A DNA stretch of 64,000 bases from Tilletia caries (Eukaryota > Basidiomycota > Exobasidiomycetes > Tilletiales > Tilletiaceae), in assembly GCA_032718865.1 (NCBI GenBank), contig JALUTQ010000020.1:434001-498000 (forward strand). The letters run 5' to 3'. The notes beneath the pieces were generated by a model that did not search any database, had not been told where the DNA came from, and saw only the letters and a list, made by a program, of their open reading frames with translations. The position numbers and the translations under genes are program-made. Numbering within the stretch: position 1 is the first letter of the stretch; each line of letters starts with the position of its first letter. Below are positions 41,036 to 54,300 of the stretch, piece by piece.

Positions 41036-42162
41036 ACAGGGGCAGAACATCGCCAAGGATGCTCCCGTCTTTCCTGTCGCTTTCGCCTCGCCACGCCTCC
41101 CCGCACTTCGCACCTCTCGCGCTCACTTCCCCCCCTTTCCGCTCCCCCCACCCTGCGCCTTAATCTATCCCCGGGAGGCTTAGAAAAACAATTCGCAAGG
41201 TCTGGGACACTCTCACTCTCCCTTCGTCGCAAATTTGAAACTCGACACTCCCAAGAAAACGAAAAACCAGCAACCTTTCTCTCTCTCTCTCTTCCTCGTC
41301 AGCTTTGTATCTGCCCTCCCCGCCCCCACCTCTCCCTCGCCTCGCCTCGCCTTCTCCAGCATCCCCCCTCTCTCTCCCCCCGGTCGGCGGTCTTTCGGCT
41401 ATCGTTTTTCTTTTCCCAACCCTGCACCCAACTCACTCCCACCTTCGAGCAGCGAGCAGAAAAAAAATTAGACGGGTTCTCTCCCTCCTTCTTCTTTTCC
41501 ATCTCCTCCTCACGACGCACACACTCTCTTCGGTTCCTCAATCATCATCATCATCATCATCATCATCACCATCAACAATCAATCGATCATTCAAATTCAA
41601 CCACTGCGCGCTGCGCTCGCCCCCTTTTTTTCTTTTTCTTTTTCGTTTCCCCTTTCCATCGCATTTTTTTTCTTTCTCCAGTTGCAGTCTCCTTTTTCTC
41701 TTCTCTTCTTCACGCCCGGCCAACCAACCAAACCCACCAAACAGGCAGGCAGGCAGGGCAAGACCGGCGGGCGGGCGCGGGGATCAACGTTTTGCGGGCC
41801 GAATTATCGTCTTTTCCTATCCCCCCCTTCCCCCCGTCGTTTTTTCTCGCTCTGGCCGTGCAGATATCCCAACCTCTCATTCTCGACGCTCTCCCCCACC
41901 CCTCCCCTCACTCGCGGTCGGTATAACCCAAAGGCGCGGTGCGCGCGCGCGACTGCTCACCAGAAGCAATACCAAAAAAAAAGCTCAAAACCACTCTTGG
42001 AAGCTCTCTCTCCCGAGTGAGCCTGCCCGAAGTTCGTGTGTGAGAAAGGGAAAGAGGGAACAGTCGGATTCCCAATGAGACAAGTCAATGTAAGTCAAAG
42101 AAGGGAGAAATGTGTAAGAATTGGGGGCTGCGGAAGTCAGGTAAAGCACAGGTCCCTACATC
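41036..42162. other. Strand-asymmetric pyrimidine-rich intergenic block
   Basis: Roughly 41,090-42,010 is overwhelmingly C and T on the plus strand, with (CT)n, (ATC)n at about 41543-41570, and T and C homopolymers. Open frames inside it (for example a Pro/Ser-rich 257-codon frame) reflect composition, not coding. It separates the convergent 3' ends of SPG1 and UTP21. The extent is unusual for a fungal terminator region. No gene recognised. Confidence 0.5.
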
Positions 42163-42585
42163 CTAGACAAGCGGGATGTCCCGAATGAGCGACAGACTGC
42201 CCAGGCAGTAGTCCAGAAGCTCCATCACGCGATTCGACTCCGAATGAAGTTCCACGAGCAGCACCCTCACAGCCTCAGCAAGCTGCCGTCCCTCCCCATC
42301 TCCCTCCTCCTCCCCCTCCGCATCCATACCATCCTCCTCCCCTTCCTTCTTCTTCTTCACCAACCCTCCATCCACTCGGACACCATTCGCCATGAGCACG
42401 TCCCCGTGCACCCGCACAGCCACAGCCAGCATCGCCTGTACGGCTTCGTAGTCGAGGTGGGCCTGTAGACGGAGTGTCATCGCGCGGAGGAAGTTGATCA
42501 GGTCTTTGAGGCGCGTCAGCGAGCGGATCTCGAGGTCCAGGGCCGGGGTGGAGAGGGAGTGGAGGTATTGGAACAGTGGCGCGTC

Positions 42586-42616
<31 letters not shown>

Positions 42617-45600
42617 GTCCATGAAGATCGTGGTTTTTGTCAGTTACGTGCTTTACACATTCAAGGAGACATTCGCTAAATAAAGCTCGGCACTCACGCT
42701 TGCCACTTTCCACCGCAACCCGAAGTCTCCTGCCCATCTCCGACTCGACATCCAAAATCCCTCGAGCGGCCCCATTCGCATTCGCAGCCCTCCCTTCCTT
42801 ATCCTTACCTCCTCCTCCTCCTCCTCCTCCCTCAGCAGAAGTATCAAAAGCCAACTGCGTACCCGCCACCTGCGGCAAGAAGAACGGCGCCCGCTCCGGC
42901 GCCTTCGGTTTCTCCTTCGGCTTATTCCGCGCCTTGATCACGTCCAGGTTCAGGAGCGTCATCCAGCGCGAGCGCGGCATCGTGCTCAGCGTGATCAGCG
43001 GTCGTTTCACGAGCTCGGTGGTGGACTCATTGTGGCCGTGGCCGCCGCCGCGTGATGATGATGATGATGATGTGCCTTGTTCGACCATTTCGAACAGTTG
43101 GGGTGGGCTCGTGTAGAACGTCCGTTGGAGCTCGGGTTCGCCGGCGTCAAGTCCCGCTGCATCAGCAAGACCAGCCAATTCCTCATCCTCAACATTACCC
43201 TGCACAGTCGGCAGCTCCAAAGCCGATTGCGATGTTTGCTGCAGCTTGGCCACAAGTGTATCCTCATCAACCGATCGAAGCGTGACATGTCCGAACAACC
43301 CGCGATTGAGCCAGAGGTAGACACCGACACTGTCAGCATGGACCGTCGCCAGGAAGTCCGAGCTGGGCGAGAAGCTGAGACTCGTGCACGGGCTCGCGGT
43401 CTGGAAGAGGTCGATCAGCTGACCCGAGGGGATGTCGAACGTCCGTATCCGCGAGTCGGACGATGTGACGACGAGCCAGCGCCCGTCGGGAGAGAAGGCC
43501 AGGTCGGAGAGGACCGTCGTCGCGTTGGTCTGCCCAGCCGATCTTCGAGGCCCGCACACGAAGTCACGGACGAGCTGGTAGGTCGAGATGTCGTACAGGC
43601 GAACATGAGCATCGGCACAGAGAAGACCGAGCAGACTCGAGTCGGTATGGAGCTGCAACTTCAGAACGGCCGAGTTGTTGTTGCCGTTGCTGCTGTTGCC
43701 GCCGCCGGGGACCAAGACACGATGTAAGAGCTTCGTCGACGCAAAGTCGAAGAACGTCACCTTGCCGTCGGCCGTAGAGACGATGACGCTCCGATTCAAC
43801 GCATCGCTCGTGACGCCCGTGACGGGCGATCGCTTCACATTCGCCGCCGCTGTCGAGCCAGCCCCACCCGCAGTCTTCCCCCCAACAGGCGCACCCGTGT
43901 CAAACGTCTTCCTCCACAAATAACTCTGCATGTTCCACATCTGCACCTTCCCATCATGTCCACCCACAAGACCAAAATTACCACACGCACTGACATGCAC
44001 AGCCGTCGCCGCCGGAAGCATGCTGTCCGTCCCGAAAGCCAATCGACGATTCGCTCCCGCTGATTTGCCTTTCCCTTTGGCTCCTTTCCCGTTCATGCTC
44101 GGAGTCGAGGCGTCCGAGGTGGCTGCTTGCGGGGATGTGGTTAGATAGCCGGGGCCCATTCGTTTGTCTCGGATGGTCCAGGTGTGGGCGGTGGCGGAGC
44201 CGGTGTGGGCGGAGAGGACGTCGTCCCAGTCGCGAGAGCGTGTTGTGCTGAAGCCAATGTCCGCAGCGGGGGACAGCTTCAAAGAGGAGAGCGGTAGGGA
44301 CAGCGCTGTGCTCTTCTTCTGCAGTGAGCCTGGTGGTCGAGGTTGAGTGCAAGGAAGACAAGGGTCAGCGATTCTGACGTGAAGACCAAGTCCAAAGGGG
44401 CAGAATCAAAATATGGGACCCACCTTGACTCAATTCATAACTACGACTGTCGCGCACGACGCTGATACATCGCAAACTGCGATCCGACCCCGCACTCAAG
44501 ATGTTCTTGCCATCTTCGCCGTAGTGTCGAATCAGGACAGGGGGTGCATGATGGCCCTCTCGGCTCTTGAGCAGACGAGGGACACCTCCACCCTGTGCCT
44601 GCGCGGTGGCCGCGCCGACCTGAGGTGCTTTCCCGTCTGCAGCGGCTGGCTCGAAGAACCACTGTCTAAGCTTGTTATCGCCCGCTGCGGTCAGCAGTAA
44701 GGGTTGACCAGGGATGAATTCCGAGTACGCGAGGGGGACAGCGTCGTCGTGGGCGTTCCGAATGGTCTGAGCGAGTCGAGCGCCACGCACGTGTCCAGAT
44801 GTGCCCGATGTCTGAGCAGCCACGATGGCCGCCGGGTCCGTGTTGGATGTCGAGCTCCCACCGACGAGGAGCTCGTCCAGCGCGTCGAGGCCGTCAGATT
44901 CGAGGTCAAAGACGGCCACGGTGCCGGCTCGGGTGCCGATGGCCATAGATTGAGCGACGCCATCGGTTCGGAAACTGATGGGCCGAGTGGCACCCTGGAT
45001 ATGGTGTGCCAGCGCAAAGTCCTGGCTGACCTTCTTGGCGCCGAGATCCTCCTGTACGTGTGGAGATGGGATGCCATCTTGTACCCTGGCCCGGAGGACA
45101 GGCTCGTCCTTCCTGATGTCGTGCAGAAGGACGTGTCCGGACGAGTAGCCAAAGGCGAGGATGTCGACGGCGGGCGTTTGGGTGATGGCCACGAGTTTCT
45201 TGTCGTCCTCGCTGGCTGTGGCAGCATGCAAGCCGGCGAAAGCGTGGAGCCGCTCGGGCGGGAATGTGTGGATGAGATTTCCCGTTCGGACGTTCCAGAG
45301 CTGTGCGCCTCCCTGAGCGGAGGTGACGACGATCTTGTTCAGGTAGGTAGCAGGGTGGTCGATGTTGATTGCGGTGAAGACGTCGGCAGTTTTTGAGGCT
45401 GTCTCCGCTGTTGGGAAGTGGATGACGCGCAGGAGGGTGTGGTTGAGGAGCGACCATACGAAGAGTTTGTCTCCTTCGTCCGAGAGGGCAAGGACGTAGT
45501 CGGCGAAGGCAAGGAGGGCAGGACCGAGCTTGTTGCCTTTGGCAGCAGAGGCTGCTCGCCCCTTCGTGATGGCTGCCTGTTGTTGATTCTGTGCATCTTC

Positions 45601-46143
45601 GTCGTCGTCTGAGTCTTCGTCGTCGTATTCATCCTGTTCGCGATCGTGGTCCGCAGTGTCAAAGACGCTCGCCAGTTTTCCACGGACGTACTGCCACACT
45701 TTGGTCCCGCTGACGGCAAGGACACTGTCTGGACTCTGTGTGATGGCGAGTGCGCGGATGGGATCGTTGAGCGAAGGGCCGACGAAGAGGAGGGGCATGC
45801 CGTGGTTGAGGCCCCACATGGCCCAGGCGTTTCCGAGACAGGTGACGATGGTGACGTCTGGCTGGGACGCATCTTTGCCGCCGCGTCGTACGGAGAGGGC
45901 GGGTGCGACGGAGGTAGTGATGAAGCCGAGGGCGCGGAAGGGAGCGAACAGTCTGCTGCTGGCCGACGAGGAGGAGGAGGAGGAGGAGGAGGAGGAGGAG
46001 GAGGACTGGAGGCTGACTTCCTGCTTCTGCCGCTTCACCGCTCGTTCCTCCTGTTCCCCTCCAGCAGCACCGCCAGGATTAGCGGGGACAGCATCTTCGC
46101 CACTGCCGCTGTCGACGAGCGTCTTGCTGCGAGCCCGAACCAT
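42163..46143 (-). CDS. UTP21: U3 snoRNP component Utp21 (WDR36)
   Basis: Three exons on the minus strand, 46143-44424, 44329-42698, 42584-42163, give 1,257 residues. The start ATG at 46143 opens MVRARSK; the open frame upstream of it has no ATG. Two WD40 beta-propellers occupy most of the protein (for example RTGNLIHTF, GRWLVVTSSDSRIRTFD, DFLATVHADSVGVYLWLNRG). They are followed by the Utp21-specific C-terminal domain (STMPRSRWMTLLNLDVIKARNKPKEKPKAPE). The junction ELSQ/GSLQKK fixes the first intron. Utp21 belongs to the UTP-B subcomplex of the SSU processome and is needed for 18S rRNA maturation. It is longer than yeast Utp21 because of low-complexity inserts: poly-Ser, an acidic block, and a poly-Gly stretch before GKDKEGRA. 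Confidence 0.92.
42589..42616 (-). repeat. (CT)14 microsatellite forming the polypyrimidine tract of the last UTP21 intron
   Basis: On the coding strand the intron ends in fourteen CT units, the last running directly into GCAG, before exon 3 at 42584. The whole 3' splice-site tract is thus a microsatellite. Confidence 0.9.
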
Positions 46144-46404
46144 TTCTTCGAGCGATGGGTTCAGACTTGAGATCGTACAAGTCAAGAAGGAACGACGAAA
46201 CTCAAGAGTTTGTTTGCGAGCGCTGCACCTTTTTTCGGAGTGAGGAACTATCTTAACACCGAGGCCGTTCTCAAGCCGTTCACCACCCGTACCACCTCAA
46301 CTTTGGACCATGACTTCCTCCCGCTCATCCTCAATCTCGCCACTTACCTTGCCATCGGAAGCAGTAAAGGATCGATAGAAACAGAAAGAAAGAAAGAAAG
46401 AAAG
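46144..46404. promoter_or_regulatory. Bidirectional promoter UTP21 / UBA4
   Basis: Only 261 bp separate the divergent start codons. A (GAAA)n stretch (about 46383-46403) immediately precedes the UBA4 ATG. No TATA box is evident. Confidence 0.5.
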
Positions 46405-48142
46405 ATGCCTTGTGACACTGCGCTGAGTCTCGCTGAGTATTCGCGGTACTCCCGCCAGCTGCTTCTCCCCCCGCCCGCCTTCCACGGCATCGACGCCCAG
46501 CTCCGTCTGAAGCGAGCCCGCGTCCTCGTCGTCGGCGCAGGCGGCCTCGGCTGTCCCTCCATCACCTTCCTCGCCGCAGCTGGCATCGGTCACATCACCG
46601 TGATCGATCCGGACATCGTCGAGGTCTCCAACCTGGCCCGCCAGTTCTTGCATACCGATGAAGGAGCCCAGCAGGCGATTAGCAAGGTTCACAGTGTCGC
46701 ACACGCCGTCGCTCGTATCAATCCTCACGTTCATGTCCGACCGCTCTTCGAATCCTTCTCGGCCGCCAATGCTCTCGATCTCGTCGCCGACGCAGACCTC
46801 GTGCTCGACTGTACAGACAACCCTCTGACGCGGTATCTCATCAGCGACGCAGCCGTGCTCGCCGGTAAACCCGTCGTCAGCGGGGCAGCACAAGGCATCG
46901 ACGGCCAGATCGTCGTCCTCAACAAGGCTCTCGACGATAAACCCAACACGACCAATCGAGGGCCGTGTTATCGCTGCCTGTTTCCCAGGGCACCACGACC
47001 GGAAGAGGTCCAGAACTGCTCCGATGGCGGTGTCCTTGGGGTCATCACCGGTCTCATCGGCACTTTACAAGCTCTCGAGGCGATCAAACTCTTGGCCAAA
47101 CTGGGTGAAGGTGAGTGCCCTCCTCTCCTTTCTATCCTGCTCACACATTCTGGTCCTGCTCACCTTTTCTTCTGAGCCTCCTTCACAAGATCCATATGCA
47201 CCACCCACCTTGCTCCTCGCCTCTCCCTTATCCGTCCAGACTCCTCCCTTCCGTACCATCAAGCTCAGGCCACGACGAACCGCCACATGTCGGTCCTGTG
47301 GCGATCCGACATTGCTTCCGATCGAATCCCAGATTACCGCATTGGAAGCGGAGGACTATCTATCCTTCTGCGGTCTCAATCGACCCAATCAGCCCTCTCA
47401 GCAGTCGACACCTCAGATCGATGTCTCGGTGAGTTCAGATCTTTCACTCGGCAGACGAACTCACTCACTCACTCACTCACTCACTCACTTTTACCTTCCC
47501 TGCTTGTAGAGCTTTGCAAGAATCAACAGCACCCAGCCCAACGAAGAGAACCAGGACAGCCAAGGAGATCGACAGAACTCAACTGGCCCGAACACAGTAG
47601 TCGCAAGCATACCGCCACAGACTCCAATAGACAGCAACCAAAGCATCCCATCCACCACCACCAACGACACACCCTCAGAACCCACACTCATCATAGACGT
47701 CCGCCCGCCACACGAATACCACATCGCACACCTCTCCGGATCACACAACGTACCCCTCGCCAAGATCCGGAAGAGATGGACCCAGCTCAAGAGGGAGAGG
47801 GAGAAGCAGACCCAGACCCAGACGCGGGTTTCAACGCAGACTACTGATGGGACTGACGACCTTCGAGCTCCATCGCCCCTTCAGGACCTCGGCATTCGGA
47901 CGGAACGACATCCGGGTCAGATACACGTCCTTTGTCGGAGGGGCAACGATTCTCGGGAGGCCGTCTCGATGCTCAGTGCACTCTACGAAGCATCACGTCC
48001 ACCAAGCCTGTCGTCGCACTCAGACGCTCCGGTCGAACAGCATCAACAATCTCCTCTGCCCAATGTCCCACGCCTCTTCAACGTGACGGGTGGTCTCCAC
48101 GCCTATGCAAAGCACGTCGATCCCAACTTCCCAGTGTACTGA
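46405..48142 (+). CDS. UBA4: Adenylyltransferase and sulfurtransferase Uba4 (MOCS3)
   Basis: Three exons, 46405-47110, 47190-47428, 47510-48142; 525 residues. The start is the in-frame ATG after the GAAA tract. The E1-like adenylation domain has VLVVGAGGLGCPSITFLAAAG, DIVEVSNLARQF, LVLDCTDNP, the zinc cysteines in GPCYRCLFP and CRSCGD, and the NCSDGGVLGV region with the thioester cysteine. The C-terminal rhodanese domain has IDVRPPHEY and the active loop CRRGNDS. Uba4 activates Urm1 and transfers sulfur for tRNA wobble-uridine thiolation. A Gln/Thr/Ser-rich linker of about 60 residues separates the two domains. The third exon contains no ATG near its start. UBA4 converges on MDN1 with 173 bp between stops. 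Confidence 0.93.
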
Positions 48143-48315
48143 GAGTGGAAACAATCAATGGAAATGATAAGACCGAAACTTCTATTTTGCTTTTTGCATC
48201 AGCACCAGGTTCGCGCTGATGATGATTAAAGACGTGCAACGTAACGCGTAACGATCCAAGGAAAGCGAAGAGCGGGAAAAGCACATGATCCTCCGCAATC
48301 AACGAACACACGAAC

Positions 48316-51300
48316 TCAACTGCCCTCCCGAATCTTCTCCGCCCACTGCCGCAGCGTCTCCGCCAGCACATCCGGCAACGCCTCCACATCCCGCACGACG
48401 ACGTAGTACTCGAACGGGAACGTGTCCAAGTACCGCTCCAGCCGCATGTCCAGCTTCCCATCGGGGCCCATCTGGTAGCTGACCTGCTGCATCGTCAGGA
48501 TCGAGTTCCGAGGCGTGTCCGCTGCGCTGGCGTTGGCGGCCGTGGTCAGGTTCGAAGGCTGCGCTTCGCCTCCGTCCTTCGCGCTTGACTGGTGCAGAGC
48601 ATCGACAACGACAAAGACGAGCATCACCCGCTGTTCAGCCGCGCGACGTAGCATAGCCCTGAGCTTCCCGTGATCCTGAAAGGCACGTGAAAAGCGGAGT
48701 GTCAGTTTCTTGCACCTCCAAGACCATCTCACAACTGCGCCTAACTCACCTGGCAAACACCATCCGAAACGATAATCTGCAACTGCCACAACTCCGCCGC
48801 CGATCCACCACTACTCGACGAATTCCTCTCCCTCGCCTCCCCCAAGATCCGCAAACTGTCCTCAACAAGCCGGAGCACATTCGTAGACCGCTGCTGGAAA
48901 CTCAGCCGCTCAATCACTTTCGCCCCGTCCTCCTGCCCGATCGAACCCTGCCCAAACTCATGCAGCGTCTCCACCTCGGCGCCGAAGCGGCACACGCTGA
49001 CGTCGCCGACCTCCAGTCGGGCCAGGGCACCGGTCACGAGCGCAAGGGTCTGGTACGCCAGATGCGCACTTCGCGTCTCGGACATACTCTTACTGTCGTC
49101 AATGGCCAGCAAGACTTGGTACTCCCGTGCCGAGGGTTTCGTCCGACGCAGCCAGATCTTGTCCTTCGCAAAGTCGGAGGCGATGAAGGGGATGATCTTC
49201 CGCATGTTCAGCCGTTTGCCAGTCCGGAAGTCGCCGTTCAGACGAGAGGCCAGGGTAGGTGCGAGGATCAGTCGGAGTTGCTCGCAGAGCGCCAGAGAGA
49301 GGTCGGCTGTCAGGGTCGTGTATGCTGCCCAGAGCTCTGCCGCTTTCTGGACACGAGCCTCGTCGCCTGCACCTTGCAAGATAGCAAGTTCATGCTGCAA
49401 CGCCGCATCCGCTTCCGCTCGATCTGGCTCGAAGGCAGGACTGTGTTCATCTTCTTTGTCCATCGCCTCTGCTAGCTCCGCGTCCTCCTCCTCTTCCTGC
49501 ACACCGGTCATACGATCGGCATCATGGTCGATGTCCTTCTGCTGCGGTTGCACTTCGGAAGACAGAAGCGCACCCTTGTGTTGACGGTCGGACGCCGAGC
49601 GCCTCTCTGGTATGATCTCGTCGAGGGCGTCCGGCTGCTTTGACTGCTCGACCTCCGGCTCGAACTCAGCGGCAGGTCGATCATCCTGCTTCGTTTCATC
49701 TTGCAGCGTAGTTTCGTCGAGCCTTTGGACCTGATTGTCCTCAGCGGCGCCGAGAGCCTGCGTATCGGCATCCTGGTCGTTGACAACGTGCTCGACTTCT
49801 CCTACTTCTGGAGCCCCTTGACCATCCTCTTTCTTCTCATCAGAGGGTGCAGCGTCCTCAGGCTCGGAAGCATCTCGGATCTCGTCCAGCCGTCGACGGA
49901 ACTCTTCAAGCGCGTCACCCAGACTGCGCACCGGATTGGCTCGCTGCTCTTCATCAACAGCAGTCGGCTGCTCCGCTGCGACATCCGACTGGTTGGGAAC
50001 AGGCGCACCAGCCTCATTTGCAGACCCATCCTCCGGTTGCTTGGGCTGTTGTTCCGCTTGGGCGTCTGGAGGCATCGGGGCCTGTTTGGCTTTGGACGGT
50101 GCCTGTTGTTGCTCATTGGCGGCGGCTCCTTCAGTGTGCTTCCCCGTCGTGGCGGCGGAAGAGCGATCCATTTGGGCGGAAGGATCGGTGTCTGCCATCG
50201 AGTCGAGGACGGAGGTCTGGGGCTGAGGCTCATCTGCGCTCTGAAGCTGCTGTCTGTCGTCAGCAGGAGGAGTCTGTTGTCGTTGCTCTTCTTGAATCGT
50301 GGTATCGGCCTGCTGATTAGCATCTTCCGGACGGCCCGCATCCAGAGGATCGGATGCGGGATCATCATCAGAGTTTGGAGCATCTCCTGCATCGCCACCG
50401 TCCGCGTCCTCATCTTCGTTGTCAGAGGCGTTCTCGCTTTGGTCTCCTTCGGCATCGTCTGCAGTGACTTCGTCTTCGCCTTGCGCATCCTTTTCGTCGA
50501 ATGGCATGTCGTCCTGCTTGGCCTCCGAATCTTCTGGCTGGAGGTCGGAGAGCTCTTCAAGCTCGTCTTCGTCGTTCATGTCCATGTCCAGGTCTTCGTT
50601 GCCGTCATCAGGTAACTCCGCAATGTCGTCCAGCACTTCGCCGTCCTGGATGTCCTCCAATTGGGGAGCTGGCTTCATGGCAGCGTCTTCGGTTTCCTCC
50701 TCATCTTGACCATCCGACTTTTGATCCTCCTCCATTTCATCCTGCCCTTGCTGGTTATCAGCTTCCGCCTCCGCAGGGTTTTCCTCATTTTCACCTTTCG
50801 ACTCCTCTTTTTTATCCTCCTTTTGTTTCTGTGGGTCTTGACCTGCGTCCTCTTTGGCGGCGGAGAGCTCGTCTTCTGCGCTGCCTTGTTGATCATCAAC
50901 TTCCCCGCCATCTTGTTTGTCTTCGTCGTGAGACCCATCCCACATCTTCTCGTCGATGGCATTCGGATCCAAGGGGTCGACCTTGTCGATAGCGTCATCT
51001 GGCTCTTCGGCGTCGTCATTATCCTCATCCTCTTGCTTGTCGTCGCCGTCATTGGCATCGGGTTCCTTCTCCTCCGTAGGGCCATCCAAATCCAGCCCAG
51101 ACTCCTTGGCGCCCTCCTGTTGTTCAGTTCCGTCATCGTTCTCATTCTGCTCGTCGTCGTTGCGTTGCATCTCCTCGATCTCCTCATCGTCCTCGAGCTG
51201 ATCAGTGATGTCTTCTGCCCCGCTGCCGTCGGCAAGTCCGGTACCGCCTTCTGCGTTGTCGTTGCCTTTGTCACCTTCGGACGAGTCCTGCTCCTCCTTA

Positions 51301-54300
51301 GGCTTGCAGAATCCCTGAACAATGACAGTCTGTACCGTCTGCATGACGATGTAGAGGTACTTGAGGAGTTCGGCGTACCATTGACCGGACGTGCGTAGAT
51401 GATCCTTGAGCAACTCGTGGTAGACTGCCAAGAAAGGTGCGACGCGTTGAAGAGCATGTGTGACGTGTTCGGTTGGTAGCTGCTTCTGAGCAGCAGCGCG
51501 GACGAGGGAAACGACCTGCTCCACCACTTCGCCTGCCCGCAGCTGGCTGGAGATGGCTTTTAAGTGTTGACCTTGCGTTTGAATAGCACCGTCAGGCAGC
51601 TCAGAATCTGCTTCTGCGTTCTGCCCCGCAGGCGTCAGCGCTCGCAACTCCTGCGCGATGAGCAGCACAGATTCGATTATCCGATTGCTGCAGACTTGGA
51701 GAGAGTCGGAACCTGCGTGGTGACCGTTGGTCAACTGGACGTGGAGTGGAGCCATCGCTTGCTCCAACGATGCACGAAGCCACTGCACGGAGGTGAGGCA
51801 CAGCGACGAGAGGGCAGGCGATTTGGAGGCAAAGGCTTCCAGGTCGGAAGCAATCGATCCGAACGTCTGGCCGAATCGTTGAACTACACTCTCGTCACGC
51901 TTCAAAAGAACAGCTGAGCCGAGCGGCGCAGAAATGTGGCGAATGATTGTGGACAGTTCGCCTTGGAGTTCTTGTACCATGCCGATGTGACCGCTGATAG
52001 ATTCCTGGAAGCCACTTGTGCCTTCGTTGCGGAACAAGGAAGCAGCTTGATGGCCGTGAGATTCTGCCTCTACTTCCTTGAGGACTTGTAGGGCTTGCTC
52101 GGCGAAGACCTCGAGCTGGCCGAAGCACAGAGCTTCGCTGGCGGACAGAAGGTGTGCTTGTCCCTCAGGGCTTTCATCGAGACGGGTCAGGGCAGAGACG
52201 ACTGCACCGATTCCGTGCAGCTGAGAAATAGTCCCGGACAGTCGTTTGCGCTCATTGAGTGCCAGTACAGCACCATGTTCGACATAGTGGATGCCCTTTA
52301 GCAGGTCGCTGGTTGGGACATCTTCCGAACGCGTTTGCAAGGCGTCATGTGATCGCGGAAGTGCTGTCAGCAGTCTCCAGTGGTACTGCTCGGCGCGCTT
52401 AAGGATGCTTTGCAGATCCTCTGGCAGTACTCTGCAATCTGGTGACTCGACTCCAAAGAAAGACACTGGATCGGTGAGCACTGAGAGCTTGTGAGGGTTC
52501 TGATAGGACGACAGACCAAGGCGTCTCTGTTCCTTGAGCAGGTCGATCCACGCCCTTTGCTTGCGCACGGTGAGCTGCTTGACCGCTTTCGTATTCTCTT
52601 CGGTGAGCTTTGCCGGAGTGGCTTTGGCGAGTTGTTGCGTGCGTTGAATGATTTCCACTCCGATAGCTTGAAGCCCTGTTGCCGAATGACCCTTGAGGAC
52701 GTCCCTCAGCTGACCGCGCTGTAGCTGTCCTAGAACCTGAAGGGTGCGGTCCAGGTGAATAAGATGGGATTTTCCTTCTGCCCAGTCGAAGCCCACAGCG
52801 CTTGGCAACTTCCCAATGGGCCCATCCTTTGAAGATACTTCAATCGAAGTGACGTCCAGCGCACTGGACTTTGGTGTTGCATGCTCGGCCAGAATAGGAT
52901 CGACTGGCTGGCGCAGGACACTACGGAATTTGCGGATGGTCTTGTGCAGGCGTCTGTGCGATTTCCTCGCACTCTGTTTGAGGGCGTGTATGTTGACGTC
53001 CTTCCAGCTGGCCAACTTGGCGTAGGTCGCAATATCTTTCTCGAGCGCCTTGCGCTTCTGCGTGAGCGAGTCGGTGACGCTCGGCTCAGCTTGCTGGAAG
53101 TATGAATGCAAGTTGCCGAGCACACGCGCCATGGTTTCCGCCACCAGCCTTGGTTCAGTGGCGGAGCGCTCCTTGAAGTAGTGGGCAAAGCTATTGAGCA
53201 ATTTGAGGCGGCTTGAGTACTGGCCAATTGTGCTCGACCTCATGAAGTCGTCGGCGACCTTGATGGTATCGCGCACATGCTTTGTCATCGATTCAGCGCC
53301 TTTCTGCGCGGCATCCACGGACCCAAGGACGGTTGTCTCATAGAATGAGAACCACCAATCAGACACGCTGCTGGCTTGTTGCGTTGCAGCGAAGTCCAAC
53401 AGAGCGGACCAAGATCCCAACTCAAGCCGACGCCACGAGACGATGAGGGCCGTGATCTGGTCGCGATGCGGGCCCAAGGACGTTTTGGAGTTCGCGTATG
53501 ATTCCCAATCATCTGTATGGGCCAGCAGCAATTCGAGCGCCGAGAGAATGCGAGCGACAGGAAGATCGGCCCGGAGATTGAGGATGGCGTCGCATCGATC
53601 TTGAATGTGCTGCAGCACGAGTTGATCAGGCCATTCGATCAAGAGCTTCGCCAAGAACGCTCGAAGATTCGCAACGACGGGAACCGCCTTCTGAACCTCG
53701 GCTGGGTTGGACTCGCGGTAGAACTCCTTCGCACCCTCTGATGACTGGATTTGACGCATCCATCGAGAGTGCATACTCATTTGGAACAGAGCACTGGCGC
53801 GATCAACACTCTGAGGAAGGGTGGAATAATGCGCTTCGACCAAGTCTTGGAGGAGAATCTCCTTCCGCAGGGCAATTTCTGGAGGTACGTCTTGACCGGC
53901 AAAGGCGAGATGCAGGCTGAAGAGTTCGTGGCGTTCTTCAGCGCTGATGGCTGAAGGCGCTTCGGTTTCGCCGTACAGAGACTTTGGTTCCTGGCTCTCG
54001 GTCAAGCCGTCGCCGTAGTCCGGGAAGAGGGCCTGGAATTCTCGCTCTTCGATCTCCTCCTCGGAGGGAACGACGATGTCTTCTTTGTGGGACTTGTAGA
54101 TCGAGGCAGCATCCGCAGCAGCTTGTTTCTGCCGTTGCCGCTCCTCCGACCATACGTTGAAGATTTGAGCATACATCGCATCGACCATTTGCAGCTGTTC
54201 CGGACGTTTCTGGGCTGCCAAGGGCAGAGACAGCACGGCGTGCAATCCGAGGAGGTACAGAGGGTGACCAAGTTTTGCCAAGCCCGCTTGATCGGAGCTC

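Noticed and set aside
41305..42078. Pro/Ser/Phe-rich 257-codon frame
   Set aside because: Pure composition effect of the pyrimidine tract; no domain, no splice extension, and it ends against UTP21.
44365..46185. Start of UTP21 at 46185
   Set aside because: That codon is TTG. The first ATG in frame is at 46143.
46210..46404. Upstream extension of the UBA4 frame to an earlier ATG at 46210
   Set aside because: The added 65 residues are not E1-like and include the GAAA repeat. The ATG at 46405 starts just before the conserved RYSRQLLLP block.
49701..51398. Hydrophobic plus-strand frames (304 and 245 codons) resembling membrane proteins
   Set aside because: They are the antisense of the acidic Asp/Glu-rich tail of midasin; GAG/GAC codons read backwards give Leu, Val and Phe.
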